Positions 55,001-64,000 of a stretch of 64,000 nt of DNA are shown here, piece by piece. The DNA comes from Rebecca billardiae RCC1528 (lineage: Eukaryota > Haptophyta). Under the pieces are notes generated by a model that was given only the letters and a program-made list of their open reading frames with translations, ran no database searches and was not told the DNA's origin. Each line of letters begins with the position of its first letter. The first letter of the stretch is position 1. The DNA lies in contig OZ251231.1 of the NCBI GenBank assembly GCA_965240325.2, positions 1,860,001 to 1,924,000 on the forward strand, in the 5' to 3' direction. A program made the position numbers and the translations under genes.

Positions 55001-58000
55001 GAGGCCAACATGCTGACGAGCCACCTGCGCGAGCGGCAAGTGACGGAGATCGTGACGACGGCGGTGAACCGGCTGCTCGCGGAGCGGCCCAGCTTCTCGC
55101 GCCACGCCGTGCGCGGCTGCCTCGCGCTCCTCATCGCCGACGTGGCGGAGGAGGTCCACGAGCGCGGCGCCGCAGGCGACGGCGTGCTGCAGGCGGCGCG
55201 CCCGCGCGTCGACGGCGGCGCGTCGATCGACTTTGACGAGGACATCAACACGTACCGCGAGAAGGTGCACCTCGACGAGGCGCTGGGGTACGCGTTCGGC
55301 GCCGCCGGGGGCGCGTGCCTCGCCGGCGACGACGCGATCAAGGCGATGTCCGAGGCGCTGCTCGACCACCACGCGTTCATGCAGGACGTTGCCGACCGCA
55401 AGGCGGCGCTCACCGACGGCTCGAAGCAGCTGCCGGCGACGGACGAGCAGGCGACGGCGATCGGCGCGTTTCTCATCGGCGGCATGTCGGCCGAGGTGGT
55501 CAAGCTCGCCCTCAGCACCGAGCACGAGTACTGCCACGAGCACGGCCTCGTCAACACCACCAAGTGGGCCGAGGACGCCGTGTCGGCCTGGCTGATCGAG
55601 AAGATCGGCACGGAGACGCTCGAGCAGATGGCCGCGCTGCAGGGCGACAAGCGGAAGACGAAGGCGGACAACGCGACGAAGTGGAAGACGTGCGTGGGCT
55701 ACTACAAGGCGCCGCTGTGGCACTTCATGTACCGCACCGTCACGCTCTGCAACAGCTACGGGCGGAATGAGAACGGGCAGGGGGTGAAGTACCGTTCTCA
55801 TCTGGTCGCCATCGGCAAGCTGGACAAGCACGGCTTCTTCAACCACCAGCTCTTCGCCAACATCTGCGGTAACCGCGATCATATCTTCTGGGTGAGCGCC
55901 TCGCGCGGCGCGCGCGCGTGCGCGCGGCGCGCGCGCGTGCGCGCGCGCGCGCGCACGTCCACCGTCCTCGCCCTTACGCCCGCCTGTCCCCGCGCGCGGT
56001 GCGCGCGCGCAGTACGAGTGCGCCGTGTTTGTGAACGAGCGCGCGAACCTGATCGACTACTTCGAGTCGTGCATCGCGTCGGACGAGGGGGCCTGCTCGA
56101 CCATGAAGTACTGCCTCGCGATGGCGAAGAACGAGCACGTCTTCAAGGCCGCGGTCGTGTGCGGCGCGCTCTACTACGCCTTCACGCTGCCCTGCATCGC
56201 GGGCCACGAGCACCTCAAGGAGGAGGACGGCTCGCTCGACCGGCGCAAGATCCGCGTGTTCGACCAGGCCGTGTTTGAGAAGCTGGTCGACTGGGAGGAG
56301 AACACGCACAAGCTCCTGCTGGGCGACAAGTTGCTCGAGGGGCAGCGCACGAATCCCGAGCTGTTCAACATCCTCGCCAACATCCAGACTCGTGTCCGCA
56401 GCGGCGGCGATGAGATCACCAAGCTCGACCCGGATGCGCTCGAGCTCGCCAAGCAGGTCGTGAGCTCGCTCGCGAGGGGATACCACCACTACCACAAGGA
56501 GTCGATGCGCCTCCCGTACGGCGTGGCGCCCGGGGACGAGGACTTCGAGCAGAAGCTCGCCGAGTTTAAGAAGGCCGGCGGCGGCTCGCACCTCGACCTC
56601 TCCGACGCCCAGATCCGCCGCGGGCGCACGATGGAGCCCACGTCGAAGGCGTCCGAGCGCGTGTTCGCCATCAAGAAGCGCGTGCGCATGCGCGCCATCA
56701 CACGGTCGCTGCTCACGATCGCCGGCCTGGCGCGCTGCGCGCAGAACGGCTCGGCGCTCGAGCTCTTCCTGATGGTGATGGATCTGCCCGTCGAGAAGAT
56801 CGAGGCGTACGAGCGCGTCATGCAGTTAGTGCGCCGTGCTCGCAAGGCGAGGGAGGGCGGCGCGTTCGAGCAGGCGCTGTCGCTCGGGAACGTGCAGCTC
56901 GCGCTGCGCGAGGCCAAGCTGGCCAAGCGCGCGCAGGCGGCCGAAAAGCTCATGGAGCTGAAGGCCAAGCTGAACGCGCTGCGCGGCGAGTTCGGCGCGC
57001 CCTCGTGGGCGCGCATCAAGGAGTGGGCGGAGACGCGGGCGAACGACCTGCTCGACCTCGTGCGCGCGTTCGCGAAGCTCGACGACAAGGACGTGCGCAT
57101 CAGCGACGCGGCCAACAAGCTCAGCCGGCTCCAGCTGCTCGTGGAGCTGTACGGGCTCGAGGTGCCCGCCGCCGAGCTCGACGCGGCGGCGGGGCGGAGG
57201 TGGCGCAACGTCGGCGACGGCGCACGCGGTGCGCGGCTCCCTTCCGAGCTCGCGGACGGCCGCCTCCGAGGGCTCGGCCGGGACATGTGGAAGCTCGAGC
57301 GACTCTGCGGGGCGATGACGCGCGACGGCGTGCGCCTCTACCTCGCGCGCTGGCTCGGCGAGGGATGGGACGAGAGCCACGACCAGCTCCTGACCTTCCG
57401 GCAGCTGTGCGCAAAGGACAAGGCGACCGGCGAGCTGATCCTTCCGTGCCCCGAGATCCAGGCGGAGGTCGAGCAGTACGACGAGATCGCCGACTCGGAC
57501 TGGCCGCTGATCACGGCGATGGAGGCGCGCGAGCAGGCCGCGCGCGAGCAGCAGCTGCAGCCCGGCGCGCGCGTCTGCTGGATGCCGAGCCGCGAGGAGG
57601 ACTTCACGGCTGGCGAGGTCGTGGCGGTCGGCCCGCGCGACGGCGAGGTGCGCGTCCGCCGTGACGACGACGGCAACGAGTCCGTCCTGTCGCGCGACGT
57701 CGTGCTGAGCTTGCACTCGCTCGAGCGCACCCTCCACGTCGGCGACCGCGTGCGCGCGGCCGTGGAGGATCAGGACATATGGTTCTACGGCGAGGTCGCC
57801 CACGTGGACGAGCGCGGCGAGCTCATCACGCTCACGTACGACGACGACGAGGTCGAGACGAGGCCCGAGTTCCGCATCCAGTGCCTCCGCAGCGCCGCGG
57901 CCTCGGCTGGCGAGCAGCAGGCACGCCGCGGCAAGCGCGGCCGCAGCAGCTGAGCGAGCCCCCAGGAGCGCGCGCGCTTGGCGCGCGTGCGCGCGTGTAC

Positions 58001-58150
58001 ATCATTTAGCTACTCCCGACGCTGTCACGCATAGCAAATGGTCCCACTAGACCCCTGATCGATATCCCAAAGTTTCAGAGCCAGAGTGCCAGTGCTTCAG
58101 GTACCTCGTCAGCTCGCCGCGACGGTCACAGTGGGGCTCTGACCCCACTA
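52021..58150 (+). mobile_element. 6.13-kb DNA transposon with TIRs, superfamily unresolved
   Basis: Left end TAGCGGGGTCAGAGC; right end complement TAGTGGGGTCAGAGC (14 of 15 identical), immediately inside the perfect 9-bp direct repeat CGCGGTGCA. One large three-exon gene fills the interior. The terminal TAGNG fits the hAT-type start rule, and an 8-9-bp duplication is compatible with hAT, MULE or Zisupton-like groups, but the protein shows no signature I can assign to any of them. The copy looks intact: ends, duplication and reading frame are all preserved. Confidence 0.88.
52357..57953 (+). CDS. Transposon protein: coiled coil, transposase-like core, tandem Tudor-like end
   Basis: Three exons inferred: 52357-52396, 52551-55891 and 56013-57953; introns GTGACG...GCGCAG (154 bp) and GTGAGC...GCGCAG (121 bp); about 1773 residues. 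The N-terminal 200 residues are unassigned. Residues about 205-560 are an Ala/Glu/Lys-rich coiled coil. At about 575, YYTLPLQLLCLVLITYGVST begins a helical region with Cys pairs. DGATSGKVDFQAMTLRY (Asp about 683) followed by strand-like VVCLKPCASG could be the first beta strands and Asp of an RNase H fold. CHEHGLVNTTKWAEDAV and TMEPTSKASERVFAIKK lie further on. Residues about 1645-1755 form two Tudor-like modules (GARVCWMPSREEDFTAGEVV; GDRVRAAVEDQDIWFYGEVA). Transposase function is inferred from element structure, not from a named family. Confidence 0.75.
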
Positions 58151-58159
58151 CGCGGTGCA
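58151..58159. repeat. Target-site duplication, right copy
   Basis: CGCGGTGCA, identical to 52012-52020. Confidence 0.85.
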
Positions 58160-58485
58160 GGGCGGAGCGCGTAGCGAATGGAGCCCCGCCGGGCCCGGGG
58201 GCCCTCACTACGTTGTCAAAAAGATCTTTTGATCAAAGAAAAGGGGATGGGGGACGATTTTGAGGGCTGTTGGAGGGTGAGTTTTCGACTTTTTGAGGGG
58301 GGGTATGCTGTCCATCACAGCTTAAAAGGCCGCGCCCGCTGCAATTCTTGTATCTACTATGGACGGACGTGGGATCACATACCCCGGGGGTGAAACAAGT
58401 GAGTATTCCTATCCCTCTTGTATGCTGAAGTACGAGTTTGCCGAGCGACGTTTGATTGTTTTGGGTCGAAAACAGCTATGAAGCC
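58160..58485. other. Intergenic, no gene seen
   Basis: GC-rich at first, then mixed. Around 58196-58214 GGCCCTCACTACGTTG weakly resembles part of the dispersed repeat at 60274. Confidence 0.4.
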
Positions 58486-58765
58486 AGATTCTTTTGAATA
58501 GTGCTTGTTCAAATACGTTATCCGTCTGTCTCGATGGATGAACCGCCTCGTCATATTAAAAGAGATTCTTTTCAATAGCGCTTGTCCAACCAAGTTACCC
58601 GCATGCCTCGATGGATGCACCTCCTCATAATATTGAAAGAGATTCTTTTGAATAGTGCTATTTAAAGCCAGTTACCCGCTTGCCTCGATGGATGAACCTC
58701 GTCCTGTGCCATAAGCCCATAATGAAAGAGAGGCGCTTGTGAAAACAGGTTACCCGCCCGCCAGC
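58486..58765. repeat. 77-bp tandem repeat, about 3.5 copies
   Basis: AGATTCTTTTGAATAG or a close variant occurs at 58486, 58563 and 58640, exactly 77 bp apart; each unit continues with GTTACCCGC-type and CTCGATGGATG segments. The last partial unit fades into GC-rich DNA at GGTTACCCGCCCGCC. Confidence 0.9.
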
Positions 58766-60180
58766 GTTTATTGCGGGAGGCGCGACACGCCCGAGGCAGC
58801 GGGCGAGGATGCCGTGCAAGTGCGCGCCGCGCCGGTGCCCTCGCGCCGGTGGCGTGGGCTGGCTGGCTGCTGGTCTCGCCCACGCGCCCCACTCGCCCCA
58901 AGCGCGCAACGCCTGCGGGAAGCGCCGGCACCATACCTAACTAACCTGCGCGTCGACGCCCGTCCTGCCGCGGCCCGCGCCCTCGATCGATCGTCGATCG
59001 GACCGCGTGCGTGCGACTCCGTCCGCGCCCGCGCGCAGGGTGGGAGGGGCTGATGCAGGAGCAGATGCAGGACTACCTCGAAATTGCACGCGACGAGGAG
59101 GTGCCCAGCGCGCACTTTACGCTGCGCGCATCATCGAGTGGTCGCCCAGCGAGCGCGGGCAGCCACCGCCGCCGGCTGACGGCGGGCGCAGCAGCGCAGC
59201 TGCCAGCTGCGGACGCGCAGCGGGCGCGGAGTGGAGGCCGGCGCGGCGGCCGGGCAGCGGCGGCCGGCGCGGCAGCACGCTCGTATACATCGCGGCAGCT
59301 ACCGCCGTCGTGCGGGGAAAGCACACGCTCTCGGCGGCTTCCAAGATGCCGACGGGCCACGGCGTGCAGGCTGCGTGCGCGCTGCAGTGGCTGTGTCGAG
59401 CTGCTGCGGCGTGTGCTCGAGGCGCGGCGCTCGCACGGGCTACGCGGGCGCAGCGGGTGCGCGCAGCTGGCGCACGCAGTGCCACGTCCTGCGGCGCCAG
59501 TTTGGCGGCCGTCCGCCCCCCCGAGCTCGAGTTCTGCGCGCTTTGCGACGGCGCGGCCGGCCGCGCCCATCTGCCTGCTTAATTGGGCACGCCAGCATGG
59601 CCGCCGCCGGGCCTGCTACGCGCGCCGAAGCTGGAGGGCGGAGGAGGGCGCTGGGCTGCTCCTACGGCGTGCTGCAGCCCGGGCAGGCTCTACCGCGGCG
59701 CGGCGAGGCCGTCGCGCCTGCTCGCCGCCGTCGAGTCGCCCGTGCTGCGTGACCCTCGGCCGCACGTGCTCGGCGGCACCGCAGCAGGCGTCCCATGACC
59801 CATACCACGGTATGCTCGAGCCGCTGTGCGCACCCAAGGCGCGAGCTGCTCGAGCGGGCCAGGTGGGCCCAGGGGGTGCGCGCAGCTGGCACACGCAGCC
59901 CCGCGTCATGGGGTGTCGGTTTGACGGTCGCCAGCCCCTGCATGTGGGCTCGAGCGCTGTGCGCTTCACCACGGAGGTGCCGGCAGCGCCCCGCGGCGCG
60001 CAACGGCGGGGCAGCATGGCCGCCGCCGGCGCCGCCGCACATGCCGCCCGCTCACGGGCAGTCGAGAGCTTGGGGCAGCACCTACGGCGCATGCTGCAGC
60101 TCGGGCGGGCTCTGCCAGCCTGCTGTGGCGTGATCGCGCATTTTCCAGACCGTCGACTCGCCCGCGCTGCATAATATTCC
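58766..60180. other. GC-rich region with degenerate internal duplication
   Basis: Two segments of roughly 400 bp (about 59390-59750 and 59815-60170) share CGCGCAGCTGGC(G/A)CACGCAG, then CAGCATGGCCGCCGCCGG and later TACGGCG-GCTGCAGC blocks. Several open frames overlap but each breaks the similarity. A short peptide-like stretch near 59053 (MQEQMQDYLEIARDEEVPSA) is not joined to anything. No gene is supported. Confidence 0.45.
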
Positions 60181-60273
60181 ATTATTCGTTTGCCGCGCGT
60201 GCTCGACGGCGCTCCGCGCTGCTGCTGCCGCTACGGCCGCGCGTTGGACGGACAGCATATGCCGACGGAGGGT

Positions 60274-60330
60274 GCACCGCGGGCCCCTAACTACGTTGCT
60301 TCTATGGAAGGGCCGCGGAACGCGGTCATT
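60274..60330. repeat. Short dispersed repeat, copy 2
   Basis: Counterpart of 5832-5889 with the same CCGCGGAACGCGGTCAT end. One 2-4-bp gap separates the copies. Confidence 0.7.
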
Positions 60331-60894
60331 ATGATAACTGTGCCATTCGCAGCCGCGCCAGCAGACGATGACGCGCCCCGCGGGGACGGACTAGCTGTTA
60401 CTGAGACTGAGTGAGTGTTACTCGACCGGACACTGTGATGAACCCCGTTACCAAGTGAACCGCGTATATGACGAATACTACGTCTACTACTACTACTGTA
60501 GTGATGACGACGACGACTCCGTCATCAGATAATATGACGACGAGATCGATTCACGCGATATTGATGCTGACGATGAACTCATCCGTCATGCCGATGAAGC
60601 GCAGAATTAGAATATAAAGACGACTGCCTGATTAGAATTTAGATGATGATGAAGTCATGAAGTTCTGAAGTGATGAAGTGACACTGCGCGCTACTATACC
60701 GATTGACGCGCGTCAGCATCATGATCCGGCGATCCGCGCGAGGTCCCGGCGCGGAACTTTGGCGCTGGACGCGAATTGATCGATCGATGAATATAATCGA
60801 TGCAGCCGCATCTGACTGATACGCCCAGTACTCAGTAGAGACTGCGAGAGTCTGCCAGTGCCAGTCGTACGGATCCGCGGCCGGGGCGACTCGA
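60331..60894. other. Intergenic with short CTA/GAC runs
   Basis: Contains (CTA)n near 60483-60495 and (GAC)n near 60507-60518. It includes the 3' flank of the minus-strand gene that follows. No gene seen. Confidence 0.45.
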
Positions 60895-63800
60895 TCAGCG
60901 GAGGTCGTCGGCGTCGGCGTCTTCCAGTTCCGCCTGATCACCGGACTGCTGCGCCTGGTGCTGTCCCTGTGGATCGTCCATCGCGGCCGCCGTGGGCTGC
61001 TCATTCTCAGCCGACGGCAGTGGCGCCCCGGGGGGGCCCTGCGGCGCCGGGCCGGGTCCATCACCGGTAGCCTTGTGCTCGGCCCCTGAGGCAGGGTGCT
61101 GCTCCGGCAGAGTGGGTGGGGGCGGCTGTGCGCCGCGAGCCGCCTCTGGCTGGCTGCTGCGCTGCGCCGCTGGCTGCTGCTGGAGCTGCACACGCGGAGC
61201 CGACGCAGGAGCAGCCTGCGGCGGGACGGGCTGCCCGATGCCTCCCGCCGCAGAGGAGCCCGCGCTGGGAGCTGCCGCACCGCCCGCTGCCTGCTGCTGG
61301 GCAGCGCGAGCGAGCTGTGATGCGCGTGACGTATCCGGCACCGTCGCTGCCATGCCGACGGTCTCGGCGCTCGGCGAGCCGCCAGAGCGCTGCTGCTGCG
61401 GATCCGGCGGCTGCTGTTGCGCCCTCAGCTCCACCGCGGCAGCCGCTCCTGCGATGGACGCCTGCGCCGTGGGCACCGCCTGGGCGGCTGCACTCGCCTC
61501 AGCAGGCTCGTGCACCGGCTGGGAAGCCGTTGGCACGGGCGGCGCGGGCGGCCAGGGCTGGTCGAACGGCGAGTCGGCGAGCTGCTGCTGGGGCGGCGGC
61601 TGCCAGGGCACGTCAAACGGCGAGTCGGGCAGCTCGTGCTGTGCCGGCGGCGGCTGTGGCCACGGCCCGTCAAACGGCGAGGGCAGTGACGGCGGCGGCT
61701 CTGGCTGCGCCGCCTGCTGTGGCGGGGGCTGTGCCGTCGGCGTCTGCGCCTGCGTGGGCGACAGCTGCTCACCGAACGGCGAATCCGGGAGCTGCGGCGG
61801 CGACGGCGGGGACGCCGCTGCAGGCTGCGCGTGAGACTCGTGCGGCTGCTGCGCGGCGCGCACGTGTTCGAACGGGGACTCTGGCAGCTCCGCCTGTGCC
61901 GGTGCTGCTGGCGGCGCGGCTGCCGCCGCCTGCGCCGCGACGGGCGCGGGGCTGGCGGCGACTGGCGGAGCGGCGGCGTGCTCCGCGGGAGGCGGCTGTG
62001 GCTGCGGCTGCTGCGCCGCCCGTTCTTCCGCCGCGGCCCGTGCCGCCTGCGCTGCCGCCGCTCGGCTGCTCGGAGCCGGCGCCTGGGGCTGAGGCGGCAC
62101 GTCAGCATCGGCCGCCGCGTGCGGCCAGCGCGCAAGAACGCTTGCGCGCGGCTGCGGCGGCTTGGGCAGCGCCTGCGCCTGCGCCCCCGGCGCATCGAAC
62201 GGCGACTCCGGCAGGCTCTGCTGCTCCAACGGACGCGCCGGCTGCTGCGGCGTCGCCTGATCAGCCGCAAGCTGACCCGGCGCGTCAGTCGCGCCGGCGG
62301 GCGCATGCGCTGCCGCCCGCGCGGTGGGGGCTTCGACAGCGGCAGCAGAAGGCGGGCGCTGGCTGGGGGCGTGCGCGGCTTGTGCGAGTGCGGCAGCCGC
62401 CGTCGGCTGTGGCGCGGGCGGCCCTTCACGCGGCTCGGCCGCGCCTTGGCCGAGATTGTGCCTAGCAAGGGCCGCGGCGGCGCGGGAGCTCAACGCCACC
62501 CCGGGCGCAGGCGATGCAGCGCTGGCCGTTGGTGCGCACGCGGCGACGGGGCCGGCGCACTGCGCGGGCTGCGACGGCGGAGGCTCGAGCGTGGGCTCCT
62601 GCCCCTGGGCGCGCTGCTGATCGAGCTGCCGCCGCAGCTGCTGCCGCTGCCGCCAGTTCTGCGTCTGCTGCGCGGCTGGAGGCGGCGTGAGCTTGAGTGC
62701 CTGCGCCTGCGCCGCGTGCGCGCGCTGCTCGGCTGCTGTGGCCGTGGCGGGCGCAGCTGACGCCGCGCCATCCGTGCGCGGCGCGAGCGGCGCGGCGGAG
62801 GGCTGCGCTGGGGTGCGCTCGACAGGCTGCGCGGGCTGCCGCCGTTGCGGGGGCGGCTGCGCGCCCACGTGCGCAGGTGCCTGCACGGCACCGCCCGCGC
62901 TGGGCTGCGCCCTCGCAGCCGTTGCAGCGGCCACGGTGGGTGTGCCGCCTGGCGGCTGCTGCCCTGCGCCCGTTGCCGGGACCGCGGGCGCTTCCTGCGA
63001 CGGCGCGGCCGCGAGAGCCGCAGCGGTCGGTGCACGCCCCGCGCCGCGCCCCTGAGCTGCTGCACCCGCGCTCGTCTCGACGGGCCCGCCGCACGCGGCC
63101 GCAGGCCCGGCCGGGCGCGTCTGCGGCGGCGGCTCCGAGCGCGCCGCCTCGGCCACGTCCAAGCTCACCGACTCTGGGCCGAGTGGCTCGGCGCCGTGCG
63201 TGGCCTCGGGCTCTGGCGGATCGTCGGCGTACGAGATGCCCGCCCCACGCAGCGCCGCTCCGGAGTGCGAGCTCGCCCCGCCCTGCTTCTCGAACGCGCG
63301 CGCTCGCCACTTGCTCCGCCCAAAGTACCCAGCGCACGCGCACAGAACGAACAGACCCACCAGTGCGCCCGCGACTGACAGGCCGACGGTGAGCTCGGGC
63401 GCGGTCGTCGCGTGCTCCGCTTCAGCCAGCTGCGGGCCCGCTGTGCTGTCGTCGTCATCGTCGCCGCCGCCGCCGCCGCCGCCACCGCCACCGCCACCGC
63501 CGCCGCCGCCACCCCCGCCGCCGCCGCCAGCCCCCTCCTCGTCCTCGTCCTCGTCCTCGTTGACGCGCGTGACAGCGAGGACGGTCATGTTGAGCGCCGC
63601 GCCGAGCTGCGAGCTGTCGAGCGCCGTGAGCCGGGCCTCGATGTCGTCGATCGCGTCGAGCGTCGCGTTCGGCCCCGTCGCCGCCGCGGCGCCCGCCTCG
63701 CTGATGCGCGTGCGCGCGATCACCGAGCCCGCGCGCAGAGGCAGCAGCACGGCCACCTGCGAGCCGTTCACGGCAATGGCTTCCGCCAGCCGCAGCTCAA

Positions 63801-63999
63801 AGCCGGCCACGTCGAAGCTGCCCAGCTCGCCCGCGAGGGTGAAGTCGTACAGGATGCTCGGCGGCGGCGGGGGCGGCGGCGGCGGCGGCGGCGGCGAGGT
63901 CGGCGGGGTGGGCGGCGGTGACGGCGGCGGTGACGGCGGCGGCGGCGATGGCGGCGGTGACGGCGGTAGCGACGGCTGCGGGCTCGGCGGCGCGGGCGG
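60895..63999 (-). CDS. Pro-rich single-pass membrane protein with Gln/Ala/Pro-rich tail (5' end missing)
   Basis: The minus-strand frame is open to the window edge, so the N-terminus is beyond it. It starts in a PPSPPP stalk, then SILYDFTLAGELGSFDVAGF and a globular region of about 95 residues, an acidic stretch, a Gly run with Asp-rich end (63462-63530), and one transmembrane helix (LTVGLSVAGALVGLFVLCAC) before Arg/Lys (FGRSKWRARAF). The layout parallels the subtilase C-terminus at 13061-14480. The roughly 800-residue tail is disordered, with at least six SPF motifs (LPESPFD, LPESPFE, LPDSPFG, LPSPFDG, LPDSPFD, LADSPFD). Probably a cell-surface matrix protein whose tail contacts cytoplasmic partners. 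Stop TGA at 60895-60897. Confidence 0.72.
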   Translation of the reverse strand, partial: PPAPPSPQPSLPPSPPPSPPPPSPPPSPPPTPPTSPPPPPPPPPPPPSILYDFTLAGELGSFDVAGFELRLAEAIAVNGSQVAVLLPLRAGSVIARTRISEAGAAAATGPNATLDAIDDIEARLTALDSSQLGAALNMTVLAVTRVNEDEDEDEEGAGGGGGGGGGGGGGGGGGGGGGGDDDDDSTAGPQLAEAEHATTAPELTVGLSVAGALVGLFVLCACAGYFGRSKWRARAFEKQGGASSHSGAALRGAGISYADDPPEPEATHGAEPLGPESVSLDVAEAARSEPPPQTRPAGPAAACGGPVETSAGAAAQGRGAGRAPTAAALAAAPSQEAPAVPATGAGQQPPGGTPTVAAATAARAQPSAGGAVQAPAHVGAQPPPQRRQPAQPVERTPAQPSAAPLAPRTDGAASAAPATATAAEQRAHAAQAQALKLTPPPAAQQTQNWRQRQQLRRQLDQQRAQGQEPTLEPPPSQPAQCAGPVAACAPTASAASPAPGVALSSRAAAALARHNLGQGAAEPREGPPAPQPTAAAALAQAAHAPSQRPPSAAAVEAPTARAAAHAPAGATDAPGQLAADQATPQQPARPLEQQSLPESPFDAPGAQAQALPKPPQPRASVLARWPHAAADADVPPQPQAPAPSSRAAAAQAARAAAEERAAQQPQPQPPPAEHAAAPPVAASPAPVAAQAAAAAPPAAPAQAELPESPFEHVRAAQQPHESHAQPAAASPPSPPQLPDSPFGEQLSPTQAQTPTAQPPPQQAAQPEPPPSLPSPFDGPWPQPPPAQHELPDSPFDVPWQPPPQQQLADSPFDQPWPPAPPVPTASQPVHEPAEASAAAQAVPTAQASIAGAAAAVELRAQQQPPDPQQQRSGGSPSAETVGMAATVPDTSRASQLARAAQQQAAGGAAAPSAGSSAAGGIGQPVPPQAAPASAPRVQLQQQPAAQRSSQPEAARGAQPPPPTLPEQHPASGAEHKATGDGPGPAPQGPPGAPLPSAENEQPTAAAMDDPQGQHQAQQSGDQAELEDADADDLR
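63462..63530. repeat. Coding trinucleotide run (Gly/Asp)
   Basis: An almost pure GCC/CCG triplet run encoding Gly on the minus strand, followed by a GTC run encoding Asp. Likely length-polymorphic. Confidence 0.85.
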
Positions 64000-64000
64000 C

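Noticed and set aside
54308-55882. 524-codon minus-strand frame inside the transposon
   Set aside because: Complement of the large plus-strand gene. The plus-strand reading has coherent domains and splice junctions; the minus reading does not.
52021-58150. Assignment of the transposon to hAT
   Set aside because: TAGNG ends agree, but the flanking repeat is 9 bp rather than 8, and I cannot find the hAT C-terminal dimerisation region or BED finger in the protein. Left unassigned.
59011-60174. 387-codon plus-strand frame
   Set aside because: Ala/Arg-rich throughout, and the internal duplicated segments are out of step with this frame, so selection on it is unlikely.

Overview
The window looks like nuclear DNA of a GC-rich eukaryotic microalga. 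Host genes have short spliceosomal introns (about 90-270 bp). There is a predicted plastid stromal processing peptidase, a mitochondrial ISCU scaffold, huge Pro-Pro-Ser wall-type proteins and a DNYGDG-type lectin-like domain. I would guess a haptophyte or another alga with a secondary red plastid, but no sequence here fixes the taxon.

Layout: 3-1985, 3' part of a SEL1-repeat protein ending in a MYND zinc finger; 1986-6345, non-coding DNA with tandem and A-B-A'-B' duplications; 6346-7038 (-), SAM-methyltransferase-like gene; 8771-9757 (+), sulfotransferase; 10096-12591 (-), GT92-like glycosyltransferase with a sulfotransferase-like C-terminus; 13061-19082 (-), giant membrane-anchored subtilase with a Pro-rich stalk (two exons joined here); 19514-20977 (-), PP2C phosphatase; 21239-25204 (+), stromal processing peptidase (four exons); 25879-27088 (+), ELM2/SANT protein (three exons); 27254-27725, small TIR element; 28110-28950 (-), cyclophilin; 29139-30266 (+), secreted beta-propeller protein; 30267-32700, GC-only and AT-rich non-coding blocks.

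A 45/90-bp minisatellite at about 32740-40520 is split by a nearly intact Ty1/copia element (33113-39791; 5-bp target duplication CTCTG). A 6-kb satellite of about 120-bp units with a 2286-bp higher-order repeat follows (about 40540-46646). Then come ISCU (-) and aldose 1-epimerase (+), back to back.

The most interesting unit is 52021-58150: a 6.13-kb DNA transposon with 15-bp inverted ends, a 9-bp flanking duplication and one three-exon gene for a protein of about 1773 aa (coiled coil, transposase-like core, tandem Tudor-like end). Its family is unresolved. The element at 27254-27725 shares its ends and is a likely non-autonomous relative. All eight host introns I could place start GTGCG, whereas both transposon introns start GTGA. 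The window ends in another Pro-rich, single-pass membrane protein with repeated SPF motifs in its tail (60895-63999, 5' end missing).

The host genes do not form one pathway. Common themes are extracellular matrix or cell-surface building (subtilase, Pro-rich proteins, glycosyltransferase, sulfotransferase) and closely spaced divergent gene pairs.
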